From the NCBI GenBank assembly GCA_009760885.1, contig CM019691.1, positions 27,093,314 through 27,157,313 on the forward strand: a DNA stretch of 64,000 nt. Reading direction: 5' to 3'. The notes beneath the pieces are model-generated. The model did not search any database. It saw nothing but the letters and a program-made list of their open reading frames with translations, and had not been told where the DNA came from. Origin of the DNA: Achatina immaculata. Taxonomy: Eukaryota > Mollusca > Gastropoda > Stylommatophora > Achatinidae. Every line of letters starts with the position of its first letter. Position 1 is the first letter of the stretch. The translations under genes and the position numbers were made by a program. Of the stretch, positions 46,811-58,440 are shown piece by piece.

Positions 46811-47259
46811 TCTTTATGTCACTCACTCACTCACTCACAATAATCTGAAAATGATGAAATAATGAAAAACTGTTATTTGTGCATATTTGCATATTTTTTT
46901 TCCTTGCAGATACGATCTAGTTTTTCTGTAGCAAAAGTTTTTACCCCCCCCCCTCTCTTTCTCTCTCTGTCTGTCTCTGTCTGTGTGTGTGTGTTTACAT
47001 TAAGTATATTATATAGTATAGTATAATAGTATATTATACTTCTATTTTGGTGAAGGGAATATGCGCAGGTACGGAAATAATGAAATTCCTCAAGTTGGCG
47101 GTATTTGATCATGTCTTCTATTTAGCATCAGTTGTTTCAAACAAAATGGATGCTCCTTTTCTAGGCTTACACAATGTTTCCCTACTTTTTGCCCTTTGTT
47201 CTTATTGTATTAAGCCAACAAAACAAACAAACAAACAAACAAGGTAACAATATCATGGC
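46811..47259. other. Intronic sequence with microsatellites
   Basis: (ACTC)n lies near 46818-46838, a CT/GT patch at 46955-46995, and (AAAC)n at 47217-47240. No gene is seen. Confidence 0.5.
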
Positions 47260-47460
47260 ACCTTTCGGATGTGATATTAGTGCCCATATTCTCCTCCATT
47301 TGTTGGCACGCTAGGGCCTTCCTTTCCTTCCAGATGTTGCGAGGGGCCGTTTTTTTTGTTTTTGTTTTTGTTTTTGTTTTTGACATCAGGATTTGAACAA
47401 CCTACTTTTGTCACGAGACACGACGACATTAGCCACTTCGGTTCTCATGCTGGCTAATTC
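47260..47460 (-). mobile_element. Possible tRNA-derived SINE
   Basis: On the minus strand, GAACCGAAGTGGCTAATG (A-box-like) is followed by GTAGGTTGTTCAAATCCTG (B-box-like), then (CAAAAA)n. Next to it, the + strand CACCTTTCGGATGTGATATT resembles a motif common in invertebrate SINE tails. Relative orientation of the two parts is ambiguous. Confidence 0.45.
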
Positions 47461-50319
47461 TTAGTGTAGACCTGAAGATACAGTACTTTTCCTCGGGGTC
47501 TTGTATATTCACTCAGTGTCGACTCAGTTGTTCTGGACGATGTTCAAGAAGACGATCCAGTCAGTCGCGTAATAATGTGTATTAGATTTGATGAACAAGA
47601 CAAGAAGAAAGTGCTTCTTTGTGCCAGTGGTGGGTGGTGATTGGAAGGTCATGAGATGGAATAGACAGGAAAGTGGGTTTTGGATTGTTTGGCTTTAAAT
47701 GCGTTATATATTGTAGCGCGGTTTTCAAACAGGGTATCTTTAATAAGTTTACGAGACAGACGGATATGAGGCGCCTGGGGTTGTATGTTTCTGTGTGTGT
47801 TGGCGAATTAGAGAATCATGAAAGGGTTTTATTTCAGTGTTTATTGTTGCACATGAAAGAGGTCAATTACGTTTTGTCCATTTTTATGTTAAGTGCATAC
47901 GTCCTTACCAGGCCATATTGCAGTAGTAGTCGTTGTGCGAATCTCTATCCAGCTGTCACTCTGTCAGTTCATGCATGCCATTGTTAAGAGTATAAGTGTA
48001 AATCTATCTACTTGTTTCCTTGAACTCGTGTTCGTGTCTGTCTGCCTGCCTTTTTAGTCTGTCTATATTGTCCCTTTACACTTTACTTTTAATCCCTTGA
48101 GGAAGAATTCAAGCTCTTTGGTTTCCGGTTGGTAGAAGCTCGGCGATGAGCCTATTAAAATCTCAGTAAAGAAGATACTTCTGACAAGTTAATCCACTAT
48201 TTGTCTATTTTTTCCTTTGCTTCTGTCTTATTTTCAGCCCCTTCCTTATCCTGTCTCATATTTATGTACGTACAAGTATATGGACATACTGAAAGTGATA
48301 TTCATCATATAAGCCGGTTCCAGTAAAGCATTAGTGCTATGTATTAGGGCCCTCGCTTTTCAGAGGCTGTGCCTGTGAAGTTGAGATAGATAGTTGCGAG
48401 TCTTCGTATCGGTATTCCCTAACATAGGTATCAGGTGCTCAATTTCACCTGCAGTGATTGGAGTGCACCGGGAACTGGGAGTGTGGCCCCTTTCTCTCGA
48501 CGAGTCACCTTTATAAAAGCTTCCATACCTCCTGGAACTTAAATGCCTTAAATGAAAATGACCGTCCTGTCCCGGACTCTGAAATAGCTTAACTCAAAAT
48601 GACCGTCATTATTCATGATTGCTCCCGGCCAGTTTTTAAAACTTTTGTTCGTTCCCCTAAAGTCGTTCTTCTTCCTCGGCTCCCGCCTCCGACCTAATTT
48701 ATTGACTTTGCCAAAGATCCATACTCTCATGTTATACCTTCGTCTCACCTGGCATATAATTTCCACTTATCTTTTCGCTGATTTTATCCTCAAAGGCTGC
48801 GATGTTTTGTCTCAGTTATTTTCCCCTATCTCAGTTCATAATTAGATGTATTCTTCATCACCACCTGTTTGTACGTATCAGTTCATTAACCGCCCGGCCT
48901 TCATTGTAGGTTAGTCTTTTCAGACAAAGACTTGCAGAGTGAAACTGTCATTATATATGTGGGGGGGGGGGGAAGTTATTCTCGTTGATTTATTTATCGC
49001 TGTTCGCGTTGTCGGTGGTCATGGTAACTGGAGCAGGAAGAGGAAAGGGCATGTGTTCATACTCGTGGGTGGTTACTGGAGCAGGGGGGGGGGGGGGCAG
49101 AGCCTCTGTGTGTGTGTGGGCGTGTCCCAGGTGCGATGATGGTAATTCCTAGATTCAAGACCCAAGACTGGAAAATTCAAAGCTAAAAAGAAAAAAAAAA
49201 CACACGCGGACAAACAAAAGAGAAGTTATACTTTTGAGCAGAATTTGTGGACTAAAGTAACCATGTAGCAGGAACAAATAAAGGCAACATATCTCATACA
49301 AGTTAACCAGGGTCATGACCAAAAAAAAAAAAAAAACTGGAAGGATTTTATCGTCAAGATCTACCAGTATTATACCTTTTGTTATTGACGATGAAAATAA
49401 TAATAACAAGAACAACTTGTCAGTGCCATTGCTAATATTTATTTTGTTAAAGTCATATTACTCTTGCGTCACCATTGGCTTTTCCTGGTTGTTCATGCAG
49501 GATACGCGAACAAACTCACCTAGAAACGTACCCATGCTTGTTTACAAATATATGTGTTTGCATATATAAATCTATACACTTTCGGACATATGTATTAGGA
49601 AGATGTTTTTTGTTGTGTATGTATATGTATATATGTACATATATTTCAGAAAAAAAAAACCCTTCAGAATTATAGTAGCGACAGGAAGCATATACATCAT
49701 TATCTCTTCTTCTCTCCCCCCACCCTGGCCTTTCCCCGACGCCCCCCCCCCAAAAAAAAATTCTCCTTTCTAACAGGATTATACGAGACCTTTGTCGGAA
49801 GTGCGTACCGCATCCTTGTAAGTTTGGCTGAAAGCATTTTGTTGTCCATAACGCGCTTAAGGCGGCCTTGCACCGCATTGGTTCGTGAGCTTCCTCTGAA
49901 CGCGGCAAAACTAAATAATACGTTTTGAAATAACATTGGAACGTTTATTTATCCTCTGAAATGAAGGGGAACATTTTTTAGTTGTTGTATGAAAAACTGA
50001 TCAACAGTTTGCTTTTGTGGACGTAAATAAACAAAATCCTGAAGATGTGCGTCCGTCCATATTCGGTCTTGGAGACTGATGGGTGGAAACATTTCGACAT
50101 TTTGTAGGTACGGTGCCCCGGCTGTGCTGAATGTTGCCCATCTAAGCTTCGGTGTTTCCTCGTTTGGCCGTCACTTCCTCTTGCCTTCTTGTGTGTCTGT
50201 CACCAAAAGAAAAAAAAAATCCTAATTGTAAAATATGTCATCCGGCGCAGAAATTCAAAATATAGCCCTCTCATGTTCGTAACAGGACTCCAGTCTGGTG
50301 CGTGCCGTAGAAATTCAAA
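47461..50319. other. Intronic sequence, no gene recognised
   Basis: About 2.9 kb. G-runs lie at 48961-48972 and 49085-49098, A-runs at 49320-49336, and adjoining C/A runs at about 49741-49760. The 104-codon frame at 47673-47987 (+) contains VLFQCLLLHMKE, faintly like a LINE tail, but this is too weak to call. Confidence 0.45.
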
Positions 50320-51094
50320 ATATAACCTGGTGTTTGTTACTGAAAAACCAACTATAACCCAGTGTTTGTCCAAAAAAAAAAAAAAAAACCGAAGTGTAAC
50401 CCGGTGTTTCTTTGTCACTACAATCCCAGATGTATAACCCAGTGTTTGTCACTAAAACTCCATATATACCTTTGTGTTTGTCACTAAAACCCAGATATAA
50501 CCCTGTGTTTGTTGCTAAAACCCTTTATTCACTTTTGTGTTTATCATTAAAATTCCATATATAATCCGGTGTTTGTCACTAAAACCCAGATATAACCCTG
50601 TGTTTGTTGCTAAAACCCTTTATTCACTTTTGTGTTTGTCATTAAAATTCCATATATAATCCGGTGTTTGTCACTAAAATCCCAGATATAACCCGATGTT
50701 TGTCACCTTTGTGTTTGCCACTAAAATCCCATATATAACCCAGTGTTTGTCACTAAAATCCCATATATAACCCAGCGTTTGTCACTAAAATCCCATATAT
50801 AACCCAGCGTTTGTCAAAGATATAACCCAGTGTTTGTCACTAAAACCCCAGATATAAACCGGTGTTTAAAAATAAAATTCCAGATATAACCCGATGTCTG
50901 TCGCTAAAACCTATATTCACCTTTCTGTTTGTCACTAAAATCCCAGATATAACTCAGTTTGCCACTAAAATCCTGTATATAACCCAGTGTTTGTCACTAA
51001 AACCTCAGATATAGCCTGGTGTTTGTTACTAAAACCTCAGATATAAACCAGTGTTTGTCACTAAAACCTCAGATATAAACTGATGTTTGTCAAT
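50320..51094. repeat. 32-bp satellite, left block, about 24 copies
   Basis: The unit is ACTAAAATCCCATATATAAC plus CCAGTGTTTGTC. It is interrupted at 51095 by a 1.3-kb insert and resumes at 52407. Units vary (CCTCAGATATAAAC and CTTTATTCAC types). A degenerate start may extend to about 50222. Confidence 0.93.
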
Positions 51095-52419
51095 CTTCTT
51101 CTTCTTCTTCTTCTTCGTTCACTTCTACCACCAAAAACCGCACTGTGAACCTACTGAATTCACGCATGTGGTCCTCGTTAGGTCCCGTGGTCCCCTGTGT
51201 GGTCCAAAATAGACCACACGAGTTCCACGAAAGGACCACAAGGGGTTCAGAGTATCACAGTGCTTTAGCCTGTCTTCTTGGTGGGTCTCGGAAGCGGGAT
51301 TGCGTGACACCGTGGTTTTCATTGCACCAGTTTGGTCTAGGGTTGGACTTTCTCACCGGAAGACCTCGACGTGTTTGGAATATCAGTGCATCCCCGCTGG
51401 GTGAGAGGCGTAAGCTCACCCAGGCCAGAGTTGGACTTTCTCACCGGAAAACCTCGACGTGTTTTGAGATACCCGTGTATCACCGCCGGGTGAGAGGTGG
51501 TTGCCCATCCAGTCCAGGGTTGGACTTTCTCACTGGAAAACCTCAGCGTGATTAGGACACGCAGACATCCCCGCCGGGTGAGAGGTGGTTGCCTATCTAG
51601 ACTTCCCTGGTCCAGTGTCTCCGACTTCAGCATTTTGCGGTCGTGGCCGCTACCCTTCCTAGTTGTGACCAGGATGGAGCTTTTGTCCAGGAGGACGAAT
51701 CCTCGCCACTAGTGACTTCTACCCCTGGGTTGAGCCGGTTTAGGCATTTCCCAGTATGGGCGTGTTTGGGACGGGACCGACCTCTGGGGCAGAGGTACTG
51801 TGACATTCATAGCCTTCAAGATTCACCCCTGGTATGAGCCGGTTTAGGCAAAATTCACCAGTATGGGTGTTTATCAGGCGTTACCGACCTCTAGAGCGGA
51901 GGTGGCATGACATGTCTAGCCATCGAGTTCCAACCCTGGTGTGTGCCGGTTTAGGCATATTTCACCAGTGTAGGTGTATTTCGGACGTAGGCGGCCTCTA
52001 GAGCAGAGGCGCCGTGGTATAGCTCTCGTAGCGATACTACTGGACATACCAGGTTAAACTTCACTTTCCACCACCTTTTCCCATCGGCGCCGCACAGCAA
52101 CCTTTATTTCCGCATTTACTTCCTTAACCGGGAGGAGCTTCACTCCACGCACGGCATTTGAAGAGTCAAGCCAGCAGTGACTTAACCTCTGGGACAAGCC
52201 GGTTCATGCATTTCACCCGATATGACTGCACTCAGGACGTGGCCGACCTCCAGACCAGAGGTGCCGTGATTTGACTGTTTGCTTCGATTTATCCTTTCAA
52301 CCACCTTTTCCGCAGTGATGCTGCGCGGCAACCTCATTTGCAAATTTCTTCATTGGCCGGGAAGAGCACCGCTCCACGCACGGCAGCCGAAGATCTCGCC
52401 AACAGCGATGTTTGTCAAT
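51082..52419 (-). mobile_element. Unclassified 1.3-kb composite element inserted in the satellite, 13-bp TSD, (GAA)n tail
   Basis: GATGTTTGTCAAT lies at 51082-51094 and 52407-52419. Between them 51095-52406 is unrelated, GC-richer DNA starting with (CTT)n, so a (GAA)n 3' tail if read on the minus strand. It is modular. An A block (TTGGACTTTCTCACCGG) occurs three times every 88 to 89 bp (51343, 51431, 51520). A B block (GAGCCGGTTTAGGCA and CCGACCTCT) occurs four times. A C block (CCACCTTTTCC, GCTCCACGCACGGCA) occurs twice, alternating with B. A perfect 8-bp hairpin (GTGTGGTC/GACCACAC, 7-nt loop) lies at 51197-51219. No convincing protein: the 136-codon + frame merely repeats LDFLTG. It is probably a non-autonomous retroelement moved by a LINE. 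Confidence 0.75.
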
Positions 52420-53150
52420 AAAATCCCATGTATAAACCTGTGTTTGTCACTAAAACTCAAGATATAACCCAGTGTTTGTCATTAAAACTTCAGATATAAC
52501 CCAGTGTTTGTCACTAAAACTTCAGATATAACCCGGTGTTTGTCACTAAAATCTCATGTATAAACCAATGTTTGTCACTTAAACCTCAGATATAACCCGT
52601 GTTTGTCAATAAAATCCCATGTATAAACTGGTGTTTGTCACTAAAACCTCAGACATAACCCGATGTTTCTCACTAATACTTCAGATATAACCCAGTGGTT
52701 GTCACTAAAATCCCACGTATAAACTGGTGTTTGTCACTAAAACTTCAGATATAACCCGGTGTGTGTCACTAAAATCCCTTGTATAAACCGGTGTTTGTCA
52801 CTAAAACTTCAGATATAACCCGGTGTTTGTCAGTAAAATCTCATGTATAAACCGGTGTTTGTCTCAGAAACCTCAGATATAACCCAGTGTTTGTCACTAA
52901 AATCTCATATATAAACCGGTGTTTGTCACTAAAATCCCATGTATAAACCGGTGTTTGTCACTAAAACCTCAGATATAACCCGGTGTTTGTCACTAAAATC
53001 ACATGTATAAACCTGTGTTTGTCACTAAAATCTCACGTATAAACCGGTCTTTGTCACTAAAATCACATGTATAAACCGGTGTTTGTCACTAAAATCCCGT
53101 ATATAAACCGGTGTTTGTCACTAAAACTTCGGATATAACCCGGTGTTTTT
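52407..53150. repeat. 32-bp satellite, right block, about 23 copies
   Basis: Continues the 50320-51094 array at 32-bp steps (52921 and 52953). Units alternate between TAAACCGGTGTTTGTCACTA and TAACCC(G/A)GTGTTTGTC types. Confidence 0.93.
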
Positions 53151-53278
53151 TTTAAACCTGTCCGCCGCAAAAAAATCCAGGTATACAGACTGGGGTAACA
53201 TTGAGCAGAGATATAAATATACCAGACGTATAGGGGTCTAGGTGTTCCTGATACTGGTAGAGACACCTGAATAACCTT

Positions 53279-54130
53279 CTCAGGCACACTGCAGAAAGTC
53301 TTATCCCAACATGCACACTGCAGAAAGTCTTATCCCACCAGGCACACTGCACAAAGCTTATCCCACCAGGCACACTGCACACAGTCTTATCCCACCAGCC
53401 ACACTGCACAGTCTTATCCTACCAGGCACACTGCACACAGTCTTATCCCACCAGCCACACTGCACAAAGTCTTATCCCACCAGGCACACTGCACACAGTC
53501 TTATCCCACCAGCCACACTGCACAAAGTCTTATCCCACCAGGCACACTGCACACAGTCTTATCCCACCAGCCACACTGCACAGTCTTATCCTACCAGGCA
53601 CACTGCACAAAGTCTTATCCCACCAGCCACACTGCACAAAGTCTTATCCCACCAGGCACACTGCACACAGTCTTATCCCACCAGCCACACTGCACAGTCT
53701 TATCCTACCAGGCACACTGCACAAAGTCTTATCCCACCAGCCACACTGCACAGTCTTATCCTACCAGGCACACTGCACAGAGTCGTATCCCACCAAGCAC
53801 ACTGCATAGTCTTATCCTACCAGGCACACTGCACAAAGTCTTATCCCACCAGCCACACTGCACAGTCTTATCCTACCAGGCACACTGCACAAAGTCTTAT
53901 CCCACCAGCCACACTGCACAGTCTTATCCTACCAGGCACACTGCACAGAGTCGTATCCCACCAAGCACACTGCATAGTCTTATCCTACCAAGCACACTGC
54001 ACAAAGTCGTATCCCACCAAGCACACTGCACAAAGTCGTATCCCACCAAGCACACTGCACAAAGTCGTATCCCACCAAGCACACTGCACACAGTCTTATC
54101 TCTCCAGGCACGCTGCACGAAGTCATATCC
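53279..54130. repeat. 29/25-bp minisatellite, about 30 copies, with 168-bp higher order
   Basis: CTTATCCCACCAG(G/C)CACACT then GCACAAAGT, with 29-bp steps (53471 and 53500), mixed with short units (GCACAGTCTTATCCTACCAG). The segment with AGTCGTATCCCACCAAGC at 53781 recurs at 53949, giving a 168-bp higher-order repeat. The + strand is open for 325 codons through the array and beyond. The peptide is only the repeat (HTAQSLIPPATLHK-like), with no other gene evidence. Confidence 0.93.
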
Positions 54131-54388
54131 CACCATCATCAGATTTGTTGTCTAATCTCCAAGACATTTCGTCACCAGCTTGGAAGAATACAACTACGTT
54201 CTGCTTTAGACCGGTAGCCCCAAACTGGGTGGCGGAAAAAATCCGCGGTAGCCCCAAATTGGGTGGCGGGGAAATCCGAAGGGAGTGATTAGTGGGACAA
54301 CGAAACCGGGTGCGAATAGACACGCCACGGACCACTGCACCTCGCATGTCGTCTGCGCAGAGGATTATATACAGTAAAAATGATATGA
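54131..54388. other. Spacer with a short two-copy repeat
   Basis: GGTAGCCCCAAA(C/T)TGGGTGG occurs twice at about 54211-54270, about 35 bp apart. Nothing else is seen. Confidence 0.7.
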
Positions 54389-54461
54389 GCTCGGGTAGCT
54401 CAGTTCCTATAGCATGATTCTCTTAATCTCAGTGTCATGGGTTAGAGCCCCACCATCGGCA
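54389..54461 (+). pseudogene. tRNA-Lys(CUU)-like pseudogene or SINE head
   Basis: 73 nt align along their whole length with a tRNA-Lys: TAGCTCAG in the D arm, the anticodon loop CTCTTAA (anticodon CTT) and a T arm GGGTTAGAGCCCC. Defects: the 5' strand of the anticodon stem (GATT against TCTC), a weak D stem and a B box GGTTAGAGCC instead of GGTTCGAGCC. The acceptor ends pair poorly. T6 follows at 54465. It could head a decayed tRNA-Lys SINE, a type common in molluscs. Confidence 0.75.
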
Positions 54462-54639
54462 GATTTTTTCCCCACCTTTTAAAGTTATATTTTAGATTTT
54501 GTTTGTTTGTTTGTTTGTTTAAATGACACTGTTTGTTTGTCTTTTTATTAAGAAAAACTAGCAGTTTTCAGCAACTTTTGTTACCGCTTACTTGTGATAA
54601 TAATACTTGCATTTCATGTCATGAAAATCTGCCTGCCCT

Positions 54640-54695
54640 GCCCTGCCCTGCCCTGCCTGCCTGCCTGTCTGTCTGTCTGTCTGGCTGGCTGGCAG
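54640..54695. repeat. (CCTGC)n/(CTGT)n/(CTGG)n microsatellite
   Basis: Adjacent short runs of CCCTG, CCTG, TCTG and GCTGG units. Confidence 0.92.
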
Positions 54696-55104
54696 ATATG
54701 CAAGGTGGAATGTAGATGTTCTCTGTCGCATCATTGTTACTCACTGTGGTTGTATTACTCACAATCCATCGTTGAGTAAATGACAACAAGATCCCATACC
54801 CTAAGCTTACATAGTGCCATTCCCATGGGCGTTTGCGCTAATCTCTCTCCAACTCGCTCGATCTTCCGTGTATCGAATCAAATCGGTTGTCGTATGTGCC
54901 AGACCATACAGTCAGGTCATCTAGGCATATCTTCCCCGACCTCTCTGTCTTTTGTCATTTATTTTTCCAAATTTTCCAGACCTTCAAGTCTGTTGATCTG
55001 TGTCCTAGAAATTTTGATTGTCCTTTTTTAAAAAAAAGTCTTCTTCTATACCGTAAGCTACTATACATATCTGAGGAACATTTGTATTCAGCTCTTACTC
55101 GAAC
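54696..55104. other. Intronic sequence beside the LINE 3' end
   Basis: Unique sequence. The minus frame of the adjacent LINE reads on into it to 54955, but without LINE homology. Confidence 0.5.
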
Positions 55105-56885
55105 ATTATCATCATCATCATCATCATCCACTCCCTTGAGAGCACAGGCCACGGATAAAGTCTCTCCAGTCATCCCTATTCTTGGAACTATTCTTTGCTT
55201 CCTTCCATGTGCATCCCTTGTCTCTGTCACAATTTTTCTTCTCCAAGTAAGTCTAGGTCTTCCTCGTTTTCTATTTCCTTGAGGATTCCATGTCAGCGCC
55301 TGTCTTGCTGTGTTGGTGTCGGATTTCCTTAGAGTGTGGCCAATCCACCTCCACTTCCTAGACATGATTTGTAGGTTCATGGGTTCTTGTCCTGCTCTTT
55401 CCCAGACCTCCTCGTTCTTGATCTTGTCCTGCCATTTAATGTTTAAAATCCTCCTCAAGCCGAAGTTCATGAATGTTTGTATCCTATATTGTATTGTCTT
55501 GGTCATAACCCATGTCTCTGAACCATATAGTAGGACAGTCTTTACGTTTGTATTGAGAAGCCTAAGTTTGGTTCTTGTTTTGATGTTCTTAGATGACCAT
55601 ATTTTGTCAAGTTGGATAAATGCTGTCCTGGCCTTGATTATTCTAGCTTTAACATCCTTTTCGGTTCCCCCATTTTTATCCACTATGCTGCCTAAATATG
55701 TGAAATACTCTACTTCCTCAATTGGCAGTCCCTCAATTACCATGAGGCTATTGCTTGCACTGTTACTTTACATGATCTTTGTTTTGTGCCTGTTAATATA
55801 TAGTCCCAGTTTAGCTGAATTCTTGCTTAAGATGTGAAGTTTGTGTGTGGCTGTGTGCCAGAAGTGCCACATCATCTTCAGAGTCAAGATATTCCAGTTG
55901 ATTCCACAGTATCCTTTGTTTTCCATTTCTTTTTCTTTGTGTGGTAGTTTTCATAATCCAATCAATTGCCGGAAGAAATAGGAATGGTGATAGCAAACAT
56001 CCCTACCACACACCTGTTTCCACTTTAAAACTTTCTGTGAGAGTTCCTCCATGTACAATTCTGCAAGTTGTTCCTTCATATATGGTCTTTGTAAGCTTTG
56101 TTATCTTGGCTGGGATACCAGAGTGTTCCGTTTCCATACCATTCTACAATCTAAACTATCAAATACCTTCTCGCAATCAGTGAATATAGCTAACAATGAA
56201 TAATTCCACTCTTTTGACTGTTCTACTATTATTCGCATTGTAGCAATGTGGTCAGTACAGGATCTTCTTGCCTGAAACCTGCTTGCTCTTCTCTTAGTTT
56301 ACTATCTACTGATGTTTTAATTCTATTTAGCACAATCTTGCTGGAGGCCTTGCTGTGTATTGAGAGCAGGGAGAAGCCTCTATAGTTCTTACATTCTAAT
56401 AGATCTCCTTTCTTAGGGATTTTTATAAGATGGGGCTCCATCCAGTCCTCTGGGATCTTCTTTTCTTTCCAAATCCTGTTAAATAGTAAGAGTAGTATTT
56501 CTGTTGTTATTTCTTTGTTCGCTAGGAGCACTTCTGCCACAATTCCATCTGGACCCGGTGCCTTATTTCTCTTCAGCTCTGAGATAGTGTGTTCACTTTC
56601 GGCCTTGCTGGGTGGTTCTACATTGATGTCTAGAGAATTGTCTGCTGCTGGTATGTCCTCTGTTTCTGTCGGTTCTGGCCTGTTTAGGATTCCGCTGAAG
56701 TATTCCACCCATCTTTGCGTCTGGTTTCTTCTGGTGTTACTACCTAACCTTCCTTGTTTTTGATGGGCTTTTCTATCCTTCATGGTCTATTTGCAACTTC
56801 TTAGTGATTTCATACAGAGTTCTTATATTGGTTTTATCAGCTGACTCTTCTGCCATATTATCAAAATAGGCCTGCGACTGTAACA
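55105..56885 (-). pseudogene. LINE with (GAT)n tail, decayed RT
   Basis: On the minus strand from about 56885: WVEYFSGILNRPEP, then KRNKAPGPDGIVAEVLL, LIKIPKKGDLLECKNYRG and LREEQAGFRQ (RT fingers). A frameshift near 56265 follows. Motif A survives as a degraded TDCEKVFDSLD, motif B is broken by a stop (GVW then stop then GCLLSP), and motif C reads EDDVALLAH instead of ADD. Then FTYLGSIVDKNGGTEKDVK, LLYGSETW, QEPMNLQIMSRKWRWIGHTL and NPQGNRKRGRPR. The 3' end at about 55107 is (GAT)n. No endonuclease and no clear target duplication are seen. Confidence 0.88.
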
Positions 56886-57591
56886 TATATAGTGATTAAT
56901 TAAGAGGAAAGAAAGAAGGGTTGGCTTAAGTATATAGATGGGGGAACACAAAAAAAATTAAGAAAAATAACGATCAGTTTTTATTAAATATAATCGATCG
57001 CAATGTTTTCCAGTCTGAGACGAGGGTCACAAGACATGCGCAGTCGCAGTGTTATTGGCATGGGGTCAAGGTCATTGTCCCCTTAAGCTCAGCCAAATCC
57101 GCATCCGAAAGGGGCGAAAGGAGGGGGGGGGGGGGGGGGAACGGCAGACGGTATCGTATCCATGTGAGCGAAAGAAGTTTTTGTGAGCTGTTAGGTTTGT
57201 GGCCACGAATGCAAAGGAGTGGCAGCTTGGTAAAAAAGTTTTGAGAGTCAGTGTTCAGACCTGGCTTAGGACTAGTACATGCGGACTGTTTCACTGTGGT
57301 ATTTTGATATATGAAGAAAAAAAACTGGATAAATGTGACGTAATACAAGCAGAGTAACTCATAGAATACTAGAGGCAGAAAGTGCTCAACACATTTGTAA
57401 TAGTTGCTGCGCGTTATTTTCCTGGCAGCTTAACCCCATAGTGAATTCGATCAGTATGTGTGATTGATACGGTTGATCACACATGCAAGTCATGTTTGTT
57501 TAACTAGGGCCAGTCTGCGTGGTTTCTGTCACGGATCCCAACGGCAGGTTCCGCGGATCCACCTGTTAGAAACCACTGATATAACAGATTC
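56886..57591. other. Intronic sequence with a G-run
   Basis: A G-run lies at about 57123-57139. The minus frame at 57052-57348 lacks a domain. Nothing else is recognised. Confidence 0.5.
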
Positions 57592-58440
57592 TTCTTCTTC
57601 TTCAGCGTTCATTAAGGTTCACTGCTGCAGATAAAGTTCACCTTCATTCCTCTCTATTCCAAATCTTCTCTCTCCAGTTGGTGACACCAATTTCTTTTAT
57701 ATCCTCTTCTATGTTGTCTTCCCATCTCTGACTTGGTCTACCCCTTGGTCTTGTTTCCCTCATCTCTTGTGCATACATCATTTTCATTTGTCTGTTCTCT
57801 TCCATTCTTTCTACATCACACAGCCAGCGTAGTCTGTTCAGTTTCAAGGCATTTATAATTCGTTGTGATTTATATTTATATAAGCTGTTCTGAACAGCGT
57901 TCTTTCTAGCTCTCCATTCTCTGCTGTTGGTATCCTTTATCGGCCCAAAGATTCTTCTTAGGATCTTGTTCTCAAAGATCTTGAAAAATTGTTGTTCATC
58001 TTTCTTTGTTGTACTCCACGTTTCTGACACATACATGACGGCTGGTCTTATTATTTTGTAGATTGTGTGTGTGTGTGTGTTGTTTTTTTTTTTTTGGTGT
58101 TTTGAGACAGGATTTTGGATTTTAACAGGTGTTGTAAGGCAAAGTATATTTTATTTCCTATCTGTACTCATGATTTTAATTTCATCGCTTACTGTGTTGC
58201 TTCTGTTGAAGGTTGTGCCTAGATATTTGTATGTTTCTGCTTTCCTAATAATCATTCTCCAACATTTATATGATCTGGATCATTCTGCCTCTGGTCTCTT
58301 CTAATATCTTCATATACTCTGGCTTATCTTGGTTAGTGGGCAAGCCCACTTTTAGTGCTACATTTCTCAGGTGTATGTAGGTAGTGATGGCTTCTTGCAT
58401 AGTTTTCCCCCACACAGTAAATCTGGCTATTAAATAGCTT
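57592..58440 (-). pseudogene. LINE with (GAA)n tail, interrupted by an internal microsatellite
   Basis: On the minus strand: an EEAITTYIHLRNVALKVGLP-like block (several stops), ETYKYLGTTFN, then MYVSETWSTTKKDEQQ, KILRRIFGPIKD, LNRLRWLCDVERMEENRQ, RPRGRPSQRWEDNIEED and WREKIWNREE, ending in (GAA)n at 57592-57606. Between KYLG and SETW, where relatives continue without a break, lie (CA)n and A14 (58063-58096). A second, shorter copy lies at 61760-61925. Confidence 0.85.

Noticed and set aside
47673..47987. A LINE C-terminal tail (ENHERVLFQC-like)
   Set aside because: One short resemblance without the Cys/His pattern or neighbouring RT sequence.
53311..54288. A 325-codon + strand frame
   Set aside because: It is translation of the 29/25-bp array; the non-repeat end has no recognisable domain.
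55070..56900. Target-site duplication around the (GAT)n-tailed LINE
   Set aside because: Only AACAT is shared near the presumed ends, which is too short to support.
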